Assembly: GCA_015180985.1 (NCBI GenBank)
Contig: CP054185.1
Location: 2,355,225 to 2,419,224 of the forward strand
DNA from: Flammeovirgaceae bacterium
GTDB lineage: Bacteria > Bacteroidota > Bacteroidia > Cytophagales > Cyclobacteriaceae
DNA length: 64,000 nt
Direction of reading: 5' to 3'
Shown here: positions 17,341 through 25,757 of the stretch, piece after piece
How the letters are laid out: every line of letters begins with the position of its first letter
Position numbering within the stretch: position 1 is the stretch's first letter
Program-made: the position numbers and the translations under genes
Notes under the pieces: generated by a model
What the model saw: the letters and a program-made list of their open reading frames with translations, nothing else
Told to the model about the DNA's origin: nothing
The model's database searches: none

Positions 17341-18048
17341 TCAAATTGAATTTTTATTGGTTTCAGTAGTTTGAATAAAAGGCGAAGCTTGCTGGTGCAG
17401 GCGAACGGCTTTGCGGGCCAGGATGAAGGCCACAAGAAGTGAAACGGCCGACCATACCCAAATGCCCGGAACAAATGAGATGAACAGAAAATAATCGTAA
17501 ATGCCATGGAAGAATGTTGCGGTAAGGAGCGCCAGAAGACTGAGTCGCTTTTCTTTGGCGTGTATAAATTTTGCTTTGCCCAGCCAGTATCCCATCAGTA
17601 TGGCAAAGAGTGCGTGTGCAGGAATCGCTGAAAACATGCGCATAATAGCGGTGCCTCCACCGCCATGCCATACATAAATAATGTTTTCGGCTGTAGCAAA
17701 CCCCATGCCCACCATTACGGCATACACAATGCCATCGAGTGGTTCGTTAAAGTTTCTATTGCGGTAAAGTATGCCACGAATAAAAACAAACTTGCTCAGC
17801 TCTTCTAAAAAGGCTACTACGGCAAATGCATGAAAGGCCTGTGCTTTCAGGTCGTGTTCTTCGATTGGAATCAGGCTGTCAATGGGTAAGGCAATGGCCA
17901 GGTTAAGGGCAAGACTCAGTACACCATAAAAAAAGCTCAGCGCCAGCAGCCACACCGGTTCGGGTTCGTGCTTATCGTGAATGTACATGTATATAGCAAT
18001 GGCGATACCGGGTGTTAGTGCAATCGTTACGAGGAAAAAGGTGCTCAC
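17341..18048 (-). CDS. PrsW-family intramembrane metalloprotease
   Basis: A 235-residue polytopic membrane protein with about seven hydrophobic segments. PrsW hallmarks are present: the FLEELSKF glutamate pair, GFATAENI, a HALFAILMGY histidine and FHGIYDYF. In Bacillus PrsW performs site-1 cleavage of an anti-sigma factor; the substrate here is unknown. The start appears to be GTG at 18048. It is 22 bp downstream of the 1004-residue protease gene. Confidence 0.85.
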   Translation of the reverse strand: MSTFFLVTIALTPGIAIAIYMYIHDKHEPEPVWLLALSFFYGVLSLALNLAIALPIDSLIPIEEHDLKAQAFHAFAVVAFLEELSKFVFIRGILYRNRNFNEPLDGIVYAVMVGMGFATAENIIYVWHGGGGTAIMRMFSAIPAHALFAILMGYWLGKAKFIHAKEKRLSLLALLTATFFHGIYDYFLFISFVPGIWVWSAVSLLVAFILARKAVRLHQQASPFIQTTETNKNSI

Positions 18049-18070
18049 AACCTGATGATAATTTAAAACC

Positions 18071-21000
18071 CTATTTAAGTAATTTCAGCGAAACCATCCA
18101 CTCGCTGTATCGTTTGTTGTTATCATTCAAGTCGAAGGCGTTGGCATAGCCTACCGAAAAAGTTGATTCGAGCAGGGAGAAGATAACAATTTTCATATCG
18201 AGTTGAGAGCCCACGTTGATGAACCGGTTGTTACCGAAGTCATTTTCCTTGGTGAACAAAGCAGAGGAAAATGCAGTAAGCTGCATCCAGTTTGAGTAGA
18301 GGTTTAATCCACCCAGTTGCCTGAAGCGGATGGGTGGCAGCACAAACTCAACCATGCCTTTGGCAAACGATTTGGCGATAATGAATTTGTCGGCTTCGAA
18401 GCTTAACCCGGGAAATGAAAAAATATTCCGGTACCGCCTGGCTACCTGGTAATCGATATAATTGTTTCCGAAGGCAGCAAAACCGAACCGTGTAAACGGG
18501 TTGAAGGTATCGCTTAATGAATTGCCGGCTGCAGTGCGGAACCAAACGGAGAAGTGATTAACCGGAAGTTGGATGCCGACATCGTATGAGCCAATCAGTG
18601 TGGAATATACCTTTCCGTTCGAATGGGCAGCCAGGGTTCGGAATGTCCATTTATACCCCTTCTCGGCATCTACGGCACCGAGCGAACCTCGGAGGTTAGT
18701 ATACATCAGGCTTACATCGGCATTGACGAACAGGCTGTCGGTAAATCCCCGGGTTTCTATTTGCTGGAAGAAGGGTGATTGTTGCAGGCCATAAAATGCC
18801 CCGGCACCTAATACCAAATCGAGTTTTCGTGGCATATCCCAAATAAGTGATCGGGTATGGTCTACCCGTGTAACTAGTCCTCTTCGTGAAAAGCGGGTAG
18901 GGCCAAACAGGTCGTAAAAGCTGGCAGGATTATGCTGTATGCTAAAGGTGTAGCGCCCTATTTTACCGGAAGCCGACAGGTGCAGTTGTTCCGAGTCATC
19001 CAGCACCATGTTAATGCTGTCTCGTGTGCTGGCCATCGGATTAACCCAGGTGCGCGGTGTGTATGACACCGAAAGCTCGAACTCGCGAAAGTTAAGCGGG
19101 TCGCCAAAGTTGATGGTATAGCCCGGTCCAAAAAAATTCTTGTAGCCGGTTATAATCGGGTAGGCTGAATTGAGTTGAATTTGTTGCCCAGCGCGGTATT
19201 GCCCCTCCTTTATCGTCAGGCTTTCTATATCAATCATATCAGGTGTAGCAATAGGAAGTTCCCACTTTTTTAGTTCCGGGTATTTTTCAATGGTTTTATT
19301 CCCTAAGAACTCAATGGAAGCGACTTCATCAACCGGCTTGTTGGGCAGGTATACCGGTTGAAAGCCATCGGCTGTGAAGTTAAACGCAAACAGTTTTTCG
19401 TTATCGATGGGCAGCGGGCGGAAAAAACCGGTGATGGCATTGCTCATGGCAATAATTTCTTTTGTGGTTACATCAACCCGAAAGATGTTACTGACTCCTG
19501 AATAGTATGATGAGCCATACAGATACTTACCATCCTCTGTAAACCGGAAACCTTGCGGTGATGAAACTTCAAAATTAAAAACCGTGTCAATCACAGCTTT
19601 GTTTTTCATCAGGCTGTCAACATTAAACAGTAACAACGATTGGTTGCCTCGGTAATCGGATACGGCCGCACTCAGTAACTTGCCATCGGGCGAGATGTCA
19701 ATATCAAAAATGTCGTGCCCGTAAGGCAGTGTGTAGCGCTGCTGCCACTGGCTGTAAGGTGCCGCTGGGTTTTGCGGTGTTGATTCAGGAATCCTGACGA
19801 TGGTAGAGAATCCATTAAGATGTTTTATTCCCCAAATGGACTTATCGGTTTTATTAAAGGCTAAATCACCTGTTCTGAAATCTTTTTGCAGTCGTGTTAC
19901 CTTACCTGTTTTAATATCGTAGCAGTTGAGGTCGCGCCATGCATCATTATCCGTTGTAAAGTAAATCTTGTCCGCCTGTTCATCGTAGGTAACGGAGGAG
20001 ACATAAAAGAGCGCAGCCCCTTTAATATCGGCCAGCCGTTCCAGTTTGCCATCGGCTAAATGCAGGGCGGCCAGGTGGGGCGCCTGCCCGGGATAGTTAA
20101 CGGCCATGTACATTTTGTTGCGGGCTTTGTCGTGATGCGGATAGGAGACCGATCCGATTTTTTTGGTAGTGATAGGCTGGGTGGGTGTTACCGGAAATTC
20201 CTTAATCCGCCCGGCATTTTCAAGTTGCCATTTTTTTTCAAACTGTATCCAGTTTCTCCATTCCTTGTTCAGTGATTGACCGAATACATGTTCAAACTGT
20301 GAAGAGTAGGATCGTTTGCTGCCGTCTCTGCGTTTAACCCATTCTATTATTTTATCAGGCCCGTGTTGGTAGGAGAGGTAGCCCATAAACCGGGTGCCAT
20401 ATAAATATGAGTTTGTTTTTCCCTGGAAGTCGGTAGTTGTTCCTTCTGATTCAAGACCCTGCGCAGTATAAATATGTGCATTTTGTAATACGCGTGTACG
20501 GAAAACCATCTCATCGTAGCTACCCATAGCCAGCCCCACACCACCGCTCATCCACGTTTCGACATACGAAGCAATTCCTTCGTGGTACCACCGGGGCGAG
20601 TACCTGCGCGGGCTGGTGAGGTAGCTGTAAAAGGCCGTGAGCGGATTTTCTTTGGTGGGGCTTACTTTTCCGAAAAATACTTTATGAAAAAACCGATCGG
20701 TACCACTTGAATTATCAAGCGCAATCACGTGTACCAGTTCGTGGTTCATCATGCTAAATACCCGTTCGCCTGCCGGACTGGTTTCAAACGTGTAACTGAA
20801 CGGGGAAAGGCCCATGGAGATGGCGTTTTTCGGAACGGCCGTGGCTCCGCCATTTCCATAATCGCCAAAATCCTGAATGAGCACCGTTATTTTTTCGGAG
20901 GGAGTATAATCAAAAAGTTTGCGATGAAACTGCAGCGCGTTGTGGTAACACCGCCCGGCATGGGGCAGTACGTACTTATGCCCAAAGTCGTACGTAACCA

Positions 21001-21085
21001 GGCGCATGTCCTTTGTTTCAATCATGTTCAGTTGCCCGTAGGCAAGAACAGGTATGAAAAGAAGGGAGGCGATTAACCGGTGCAT
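18071..21085 (-). CDS. Secreted metalloprotease-propeller-barrel protein
   Basis: A 1004-residue exported protein (signal peptide ending VLAYGQ). The first ~290 residues form a peptidase-MA-like domain with the zinc motif HELVH in MMNHELVHVIALD and, downstream, RWYHEGIASYVETW. Residues ~300-600 show repeated beta-propeller strands of the TolB/WD40-like type (NKMYMAVNYPGQ, DKIYFTTDND, GKYLYGSSYYSG). The last ~350 residues are rich in alternating aromatic strands and end in WMVSLKLLK, consistent with an outer-membrane barrel. Protease, sensor-like propeller and anchor would thus be one chain. The gene heads the operon with prsW and the aminotransferase. Confidence 0.8.
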   Translation of the reverse strand: MHRLIASLLFIPVLAYGQLNMIETKDMRLVTYDFGHKYVLPHAGRCYHNALQFHRKLFDYTPSEKITVLIQDFGDYGNGGATAVPKNAISMGLSPFSYTFETSPAGERVFSMMNHELVHVIALDNSSGTDRFFHKVFFGKVSPTKENPLTAFYSYLTSPRRYSPRWYHEGIASYVETWMSGGVGLAMGSYDEMVFRTRVLQNAHIYTAQGLESEGTTTDFQGKTNSYLYGTRFMGYLSYQHGPDKIIEWVKRRDGSKRSYSSQFEHVFGQSLNKEWRNWIQFEKKWQLENAGRIKEFPVTPTQPITTKKIGSVSYPHHDKARNKMYMAVNYPGQAPHLAALHLADGKLERLADIKGAALFYVSSVTYDEQADKIYFTTDNDAWRDLNCYDIKTGKVTRLQKDFRTGDLAFNKTDKSIWGIKHLNGFSTIVRIPESTPQNPAAPYSQWQQRYTLPYGHDIFDIDISPDGKLLSAAVSDYRGNQSLLLFNVDSLMKNKAVIDTVFNFEVSSPQGFRFTEDGKYLYGSSYYSGVSNIFRVDVTTKEIIAMSNAITGFFRPLPIDNEKLFAFNFTADGFQPVYLPNKPVDEVASIEFLGNKTIEKYPELKKWELPIATPDMIDIESLTIKEGQYRAGQQIQLNSAYPIITGYKNFFGPGYTINFGDPLNFREFELSVSYTPRTWVNPMASTRDSINMVLDDSEQLHLSASGKIGRYTFSIQHNPASFYDLFGPTRFSRRGLVTRVDHTRSLIWDMPRKLDLVLGAGAFYGLQQSPFFQQIETRGFTDSLFVNADVSLMYTNLRGSLGAVDAEKGYKWTFRTLAAHSNGKVYSTLIGSYDVGIQLPVNHFSVWFRTAAGNSLSDTFNPFTRFGFAAFGNNYIDYQVARRYRNIFSFPGLSFEADKFIIAKSFAKGMVEFVLPPIRFRQLGGLNLYSNWMQLTAFSSALFTKENDFGNNRFINVGSQLDMKIVIFSLLESTFSVGYANAFDLNDNNKRYSEWMVSLKLLK

Positions 21086-21097
21086 AACAACAACCCG

Positions 21098-21130
21098 AAA
21101 AAAAACCCTGACGGTTGAGGTCAGGGTTTT
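21098..21130 (-). terminator. Rho-independent terminator of the repeat-protein gene
   Basis: A perfect 11-bp stem AAAACCCTGAC/GTCAGGGTTTT (21102-21112 with 21120-21130) is followed on the minus strand by eight T residues (A run at 21098-21105). It lies 20 bp past the stop of the repeat-protein gene. Confidence 0.9.
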
Positions 21131-21149
21131 GAGTAGGCATTACATTAGT

Positions 21150-22196
21150 TTACTGAAAGTCTGCGCTGGCCATCTTTTCCAGTTGGGTAAACTGCGAGGA
21201 CTTCATTAGTTCGGTGAACGTCTGATTTTTCATCAGATCACCGAAGGCCGGATTTTTGGCAAGTTCAGCAAACTGTGCATTCTTAGCCAGATCGGTAAAG
21301 GCCGGTGATTTGGCTACTTCCATAAACTGGGGCGACTTCATCAGGTCGGCAAAGGCAGCGTTCTTGGCCAGGTCGGCAAAGGCAGGTGATTTAGCCAGTT
21401 CCATAAACTGCGCGTTCTTGGCCAGATCGGCAAAGGCTGCATTCTTTGCCAATTCACCGAAGGCCGGATTTTTTGCCAGATCAAGGAACTGCGGATTTTT
21501 TGCCAGGGCAGTAAAGGCCGGATTTTTTGCCAACTCCTGGAAACTTGCATTCCTGGCCAGTTCAGCAAAGTCGGGGTTCTTTGCCAGTTCAGCAAAGCGA
21601 CCCGACTTGGCAAGGTCCATCATCGCAGGATTTTTTGCCAGGTCATCGAAGGCCGGATTTTTGGCTACATCCATAAATTGAGGCGACTTCATCAGTTCGG
21701 CAAATGTGTTTGACTTAGCCAGTTCGGTAAACGCAGGCGACTTGGCCAGCTCCATAAATTCCGGATTCTTTGCAAGCTCTGCGAAATCAGGATTTTTTGC
21801 CAACTCGGTAAATGAAGCTGATTTAGCTAAGTCAAGAAACTGTGCATTTTTTGCCAGGTCGTTGAATGCCGGACTTTTTGCCAGGTCGAGGAACTCGGGG
21901 TTTTTGGCTAACTCGGTAAACTCGGGCGATTTCATCAGATCGCGGAAACTGCGATCGCGCATCAGCGCCTGAAACTGATCGTTCTGAAGTAGTTGCTGTA
22001 CTTCAGCGCCTTGTAAATCAACCGTGGCAGTGGCGTTTTCGCTTTTATATTTACCCGCTTTTTTAACACCGCCAATACCGGACCCCTCCGCATCATCGGG
22101 AGAGAAGTTAAACTGTCCACCCGCCAGGTAATAACCAACTGTGGCAATTGCTGCTACAGCAATTACGCCAAGAAACACTTTCTTAGACTTATCCAT
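21150..22196 (-). CDS. Membrane-anchored protein made of 30 nonapeptide repeats
   Basis: 348 residues. Residues 7-26 form one hydrophobic segment (VFLGVIAVAAIATVGYYLAG), either a TM anchor or an uncleaved signal. After a short linker, residues 72-341 consist of exactly 30 head-to-tail copies of a nine-residue unit with consensus [N/S]-P-x-F-x-[D/E]-L-A-K; only positions 3 and 5 vary freely. Seven residues (MASADFQ) end the protein. The spacing of Phe, Leu and Ala gives a hydrophobic face on each short helix, so a compact helical solenoid outside the inner membrane is likely (inference). I do not recognise a named family. The gene is monocistronic with a strong terminator. Confidence 0.85.
   Translation of the reverse strand: MDKSKKVFLGVIAVAAIATVGYYLAGGQFNFSPDDAEGSGIGGVKKAGKYKSENATATVDLQGAEVQQLLQNDQFQALMRDRSFRDLMKSPEFTELAKNPEFLDLAKSPAFNDLAKNAQFLDLAKSASFTELAKNPDFAELAKNPEFMELAKSPAFTELAKSNTFAELMKSPQFMDVAKNPAFDDLAKNPAMMDLAKSGRFAELAKNPDFAELARNASFQELAKNPAFTALAKNPQFLDLAKNPAFGELAKNAAFADLAKNAQFMELAKSPAFADLAKNAAFADLMKSPQFMEVAKSPAFTDLAKNAQFAELAKNPAFGDLMKNQTFTELMKSSQFTQLEKMASADFQ
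21174..21983 (-). repeat. 30 x 27-bp tandem coding repeat
   Basis: The 27-bp units encode the nonapeptides of the protein at 21150-22196. Copies differ at many synonymous sites, so the array is old and kept by selection on protein rather than a recent slippage product. No unit is lost out of frame. Confidence 0.85.
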
Positions 22197-22296
22197 AGAC
22201 TATTTGTTAGGTTGTTTATTGAGAGTTGAGGAAAATAAAGTTAAGTAAAAATCCGTAAAGATTTATACAGGTAATCCATGGGGTTTTGTAAAATGC

Positions 22297-24414
22297 TTAA
22301 AGTTTCATTTTTCGCCTGAATTCGGCATAGCGCGGGTCATTTTCCATTGACCGAAGCCAGGGGTTTCCGGTTAACGTGCTAAGGCCGCCATCGCGCTGGG
22401 CATAGGCCTTCTCAAGCCAGGCAAATACCTGGCCGGCATCGTTGCGGCAGCCATAGATTTCAGCAATCTGAAATGCGCTCACCTCCTGGAACTCTGTAAT
22501 GAAATTTTTTAGCAGTACGTCAGCTTCTTTTATTTTTCCGGCTTTGTAGTAGGCCATCGCTAATCCCTGCATACGCCAGTCTTCTACTACTTCTTTTTGA
22601 AGTTCTTCGATGGCTTTTGCTGCATTTCCTTGTAACAGATAAATAAGCCCGAGTCGGTAGCGGGCGGTTGGAAAATTCGGATTTAATTCAAGGGCCCTGT
22701 TCAGTTGCTGCGCAGCTTCATCCAGCCGGTTGGCGTGCATCAGGGTCATGGCCAGATTTACCTTGATGACCGTGCGCAATGGATCCAGTTCCAGCGCTTT
22801 GGTATATAAGGAAATGGCCTGATCAAATTGCCCTAATGTCAGGGCAAGGTTGGCCATGCCGTTAATGGCCCCGATGTTGGAGGGGTCGCGGGCAATGGCT
22901 TTCCGGAATTCATCCTGTGCACCCGGCCAGTTCCAATCGTATGCCGACAAGATAGAGGCGAGTGCGTAGTGGCCGCTGGCCAGATCATCGGCAAGGCCTA
23001 TTGCTTTATTTGCTGCCGTGCGGGCCTTCTCAAAACCTTCAGCCGGATCAATGTAGCCGTTGTTCGCGTGGGAGGCATAGGCCAACGACAAGGCAGCCCA
23101 GGCATCAGCCAATGAATTGTCGATAGCGATTGCCTGGTTGAATAAATCGATGGCTTCATCCACATCTTCGCGCCTGTGTTTTGCAAAAAAGTAGCGGCCC
23201 TGCAGGTAAAGGTTATATGCTTCTGAGTTTGCAGGACGTGGATGAACCTCGTTACCGCTAAGTGTTAACTTCAGTTCCTGTACAACTGCATTGGCAATTT
23301 CATCCTGAATCTTAAAAATGTCTCCCAACGTTCGGTCATACGTCTTCGACCAGATGTGACTGCCATCGCTGACGTGGATAAGCTGCGCGGTGATCCGGAT
23401 TTTATCGGAAGATTTTCTTACGCTTCCTTCAAGAATGTGGGTTACTCCGAGTTTTTTACCGATTGACCGGATGTCCTCATTCTTGCCTTTAAATGAAAAT
23501 GCCGAAGTGCGCGAAATGACTTTCAGTTCCGGTATGCGCGCCAGCAGGTTCAGGAGTTCTTCACTCAGGCCATCGGAAAAATATTCCTGGTCGCCTTCCG
23601 GGCTCAGGTCGGCAAAAGGCAAAACAGCAATTCCTTGCTCTTCCGATTGGCCGGAAGGCATACTATTATCTGAACGAAAATAATAGAAGGCTGCTACCAG
23701 CAGAATAAGTGCTGCAACAGTACCGAATACGATCTTCCTGTTTGCGGTAGTCTTAGTGATAACTTCGGATTTGTTGTAAACTTCCGCTGAAACTTTTTCG
23801 CCACCCGGGCCTTTCATGCGTATTCCGGCAATGGTTTGCTTGATGGTATTGGCTACTTTGTTAATCTGGTCGCGGTAAAAAATGTGGTTAAGGTTTTCTT
23901 TAGGCTCATCTTCGTGTGCGCGCAACGGCCGGTTAACACCGGGTGTCCGGTAAATGAAATCCAGTGAACGCAAGGTGCCGCCCAGTTCGGATTCAATTAA
24001 TTTGTGATCTTGCTCCTCTAATTCATGGATGCGAATAGGAAGTACCCGGCTGTTCACATTGCCGTTGGCCAGCCTGATGTACATACCAAACTGATCGGTA
24101 CTCGCCAGTTTGTTAAAGGCGCAGAACTCGTGTTTCCAGGCATAGCTGTTTGGGTCGCAATACGTTTGCGACAGGATGGGTATAAAAATCAGGCATTTCA
24201 GTTTACCCTCCAGGCTCTTGTCAACCACCTGGGTTTCGAGCAGGCCATCGTGCGGGTTGGAATCGAAGTAAACAGACAGTTCCTCCTTAAACGTTGCGGC
24301 AATCTCTTTTTTCAGATTGTCAACAAATTCACTCACCCAGCCATCGTATTTATTGTCCTTGTGCCGGTAGCTGATGAAGATATCGTATTCGTATCCGGGA
24401 ACTATAGACGGCAT
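22297..24414 (-). CDS. TIR - TM - TolB-like - TPR signalling protein
   Basis: 705 residues. A TIR domain occupies ~1-190 (YEYDIFISYRHKDN, VYFDSNPHDGLLETQ, and WKHE with Glu96 where TIR NADases have the catalytic Glu). A single TM segment lies at ~228-246. Residues ~261-390 are a TolB-N/FlgO-like domain (IAVLPFADLSPEGDQEYFSDG, ILEGSVRKSSDKIRITAQLI) of the type attached to regulators and cyclases. The rest, ~400-690, is about six TPR units. TIR would be cytosolic with the sensor part across the membrane, or the reverse. It is divergent from the gene at 24513. Its promoter and TIR 5' end recur at 9066-9380 and, in decayed form, at 7867-8077. Confidence 0.85.
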   Translation of the reverse strand: MPSIVPGYEYDIFISYRHKDNKYDGWVSEFVDNLKKEIAATFKEELSVYFDSNPHDGLLETQVVDKSLEGKLKCLIFIPILSQTYCDPNSYAWKHEFCAFNKLASTDQFGMYIRLANGNVNSRVLPIRIHELEEQDHKLIESELGGTLRSLDFIYRTPGVNRPLRAHEDEPKENLNHIFYRDQINKVANTIKQTIAGIRMKGPGGEKVSAEVYNKSEVITKTTANRKIVFGTVAALILLVAAFYYFRSDNSMPSGQSEEQGIAVLPFADLSPEGDQEYFSDGLSEELLNLLARIPELKVISRTSAFSFKGKNEDIRSIGKKLGVTHILEGSVRKSSDKIRITAQLIHVSDGSHIWSKTYDRTLGDIFKIQDEIANAVVQELKLTLSGNEVHPRPANSEAYNLYLQGRYFFAKHRREDVDEAIDLFNQAIAIDNSLADAWAALSLAYASHANNGYIDPAEGFEKARTAANKAIGLADDLASGHYALASILSAYDWNWPGAQDEFRKAIARDPSNIGAINGMANLALTLGQFDQAISLYTKALELDPLRTVIKVNLAMTLMHANRLDEAAQQLNRALELNPNFPTARYRLGLIYLLQGNAAKAIEELQKEVVEDWRMQGLAMAYYKAGKIKEADVLLKNFITEFQEVSAFQIAEIYGCRNDAGQVFAWLEKAYAQRDGGLSTLTGNPWLRSMENDPRYAEFRRKMKL

Positions 24415-24418
24415 TGGT

Positions 24419-24426
24419 CAAAGATA
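24419..24426 (-). promoter_or_regulatory. -7 box TATCTTTG of the TIR-TolB-TPR gene
   Basis: A perfect TAnnTTTG box on the minus strand ends 5 bp before the ATG at 24414, so the transcript would have almost no leader. The same arrangement is present before the truncated TIR gene at 9078. Confidence 0.5.
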
Positions 24427-24512
24427 GGTCATTGCCTCTCCAAAACCGAATAATTGGAATTGTTCCAGGGCAATTCTTTTGTTCTTCTGATAATACTGCC
24501 GAACTTTAACGT

Positions 24513-25736
24513 ATGCGAAGGTGGGTGATCCTGATTGCTTTAATGGTTTCCGGTAAGGTGCTGGCATCATCCCTGCTTATCCCGATGGATAACAGCCAGC
24601 GCAACCACCTGAAAGCTTACGGGTTAGCTTTTTACACACTTCAGCGCAACATACCGGTTGACTGGCTGCTGAATTACCGGGGTGGAAGTTTTTTGATTGC
24701 TTATTCAAAGGAGCTTGCCAGTGAGTGCAAGGTGCGCGATGTTTCCGTTGAAATTCTTAGCGACACCGAGGTAAACAAATTGCTTAACCAGATTGAAAGT
24801 CCTGCTGTGAACATGAACCTGGTGCGGATGGAACGCGCCCCGCGCATAGCCGTGTACTCACCTAAAAACGAAGTGATTCTTGATGAGACCGATGCGGTAA
24901 TCCTGGTACTGGATTATGCCGAGATACCGTATGATATTATTTATGATGAGCAGATCTTAAAAGAAGATGCCTTATTGCGGTACGACTGGCTGCACCTTCA
25001 CCACGAAGACTTTACCGGCCAGGTAAGCAAGGTGCAGTTCAGGCAGTCGGCCCAGCTTGAAGTTAAATTATTGGAAACTACTGCTGCACAATTAGGGTAT
25101 AGCCGGGTATCGGCCATGAAATACGATGTGATAAAAAAGATACATGCTTTTTGCGCAAGCGGGGGTTACTTGTTCGCCATGTGCTCCGGAGCTGAAACCT
25201 TTGACATTGCACTTGCAGCCAACGGGGTTGATCTGGAAAACACATTGGATGAACTGGAGGTACCGCTCGACTATGCCAAAAGCCTGGCGTTTGAAAACTA
25301 CACGCTGGAGCCAACCATGAACCGCAGTTTCTCAACCATCAATGTAGGCGGGTGGGGGTATAATGATTCGGGAACTGAGTTTTTCACACTGTTCGAGTTC
25401 TCGGCTAAGTGGGATGTTATTCCATCCATCTTAACGCAAAATCACGAATACCTTATCCGCGAATTTTCGGGGCTCACTACAGCGTTCAATAAACCACATG
25501 TGAAACCGGATGTGCTCATCCTGGCTGAAAACAGGCAGCGGCCTTATGTACGCTATATATATGGAGAGCTCGGCAACGGCCACTGGACGTATTACAGCGG
25601 ACACGACCCGGAAGGAGGCCGCGGGCGGGGCCGTGGGCCTACCGATTTGAATTTATTTCCCCACTCACCCGGGTACCGGCTTATATTAAATAATGTGCTC
25701 TTTCCTTCGGCCGGTAAAAAGAAGCGGAAGACCTGA
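24513..25736 (+). CDS. Secreted glutamine-amidotransferase-fold protein ('asparagine synthetase B'-like)
   Basis: 407 residues, with a signal peptide (LIALMVSGKVLAS) and then SLLIPMDNSQRNHLKAYGLA, a motif shared by a conserved Bacteroidota family usually named 'asparagine synthetase B'. The name is misleading: there is no N-terminal Cys nucleophile or synthetase domain. A region FAMCSGAETFDIAL resembles the nucleophile elbow of class I amidotransferase folds, with a nearby HHEDFTG. Enzymatic activity is unproven. The C-terminus is basic (SAGKKKRKT). It lies 21 bp before a TPR-SLOG gene and is probably co-transcribed with it. Confidence 0.75.
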   Translation: MRRWVILIALMVSGKVLASSLLIPMDNSQRNHLKAYGLAFYTLQRNIPVDWLLNYRGGSFLIAYSKELASECKVRDVSVEILSDTEVNKLLNQIESPAVNMNLVRMERAPRIAVYSPKNEVILDETDAVILVLDYAEIPYDIIYDEQILKEDALLRYDWLHLHHEDFTGQVSKVQFRQSAQLEVKLLETTAAQLGYSRVSAMKYDVIKKIHAFCASGGYLFAMCSGAETFDIALAANGVDLENTLDELEVPLDYAKSLAFENYTLEPTMNRSFSTINVGGWGYNDSGTEFFTLFEFSAKWDVIPSILTQNHEYLIREFSGLTTAFNKPHVKPDVLILAENRQRPYVRYIYGELGNGHWTYYSGHDPEGGRGRGRGPTDLNLFPHSPGYRLILNNVLFPSAGKKKRKT

Positions 25737-25757
25737 AAGCATCTGTTCACTAAAAAT

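Noticed and set aside
21174-21983. Regular 27-bp repeats that could look like a CRISPR array
   Set aside because: The repeats are contiguous without spacers and encode a continuous in-frame nonapeptide array with signal anchor and terminator.
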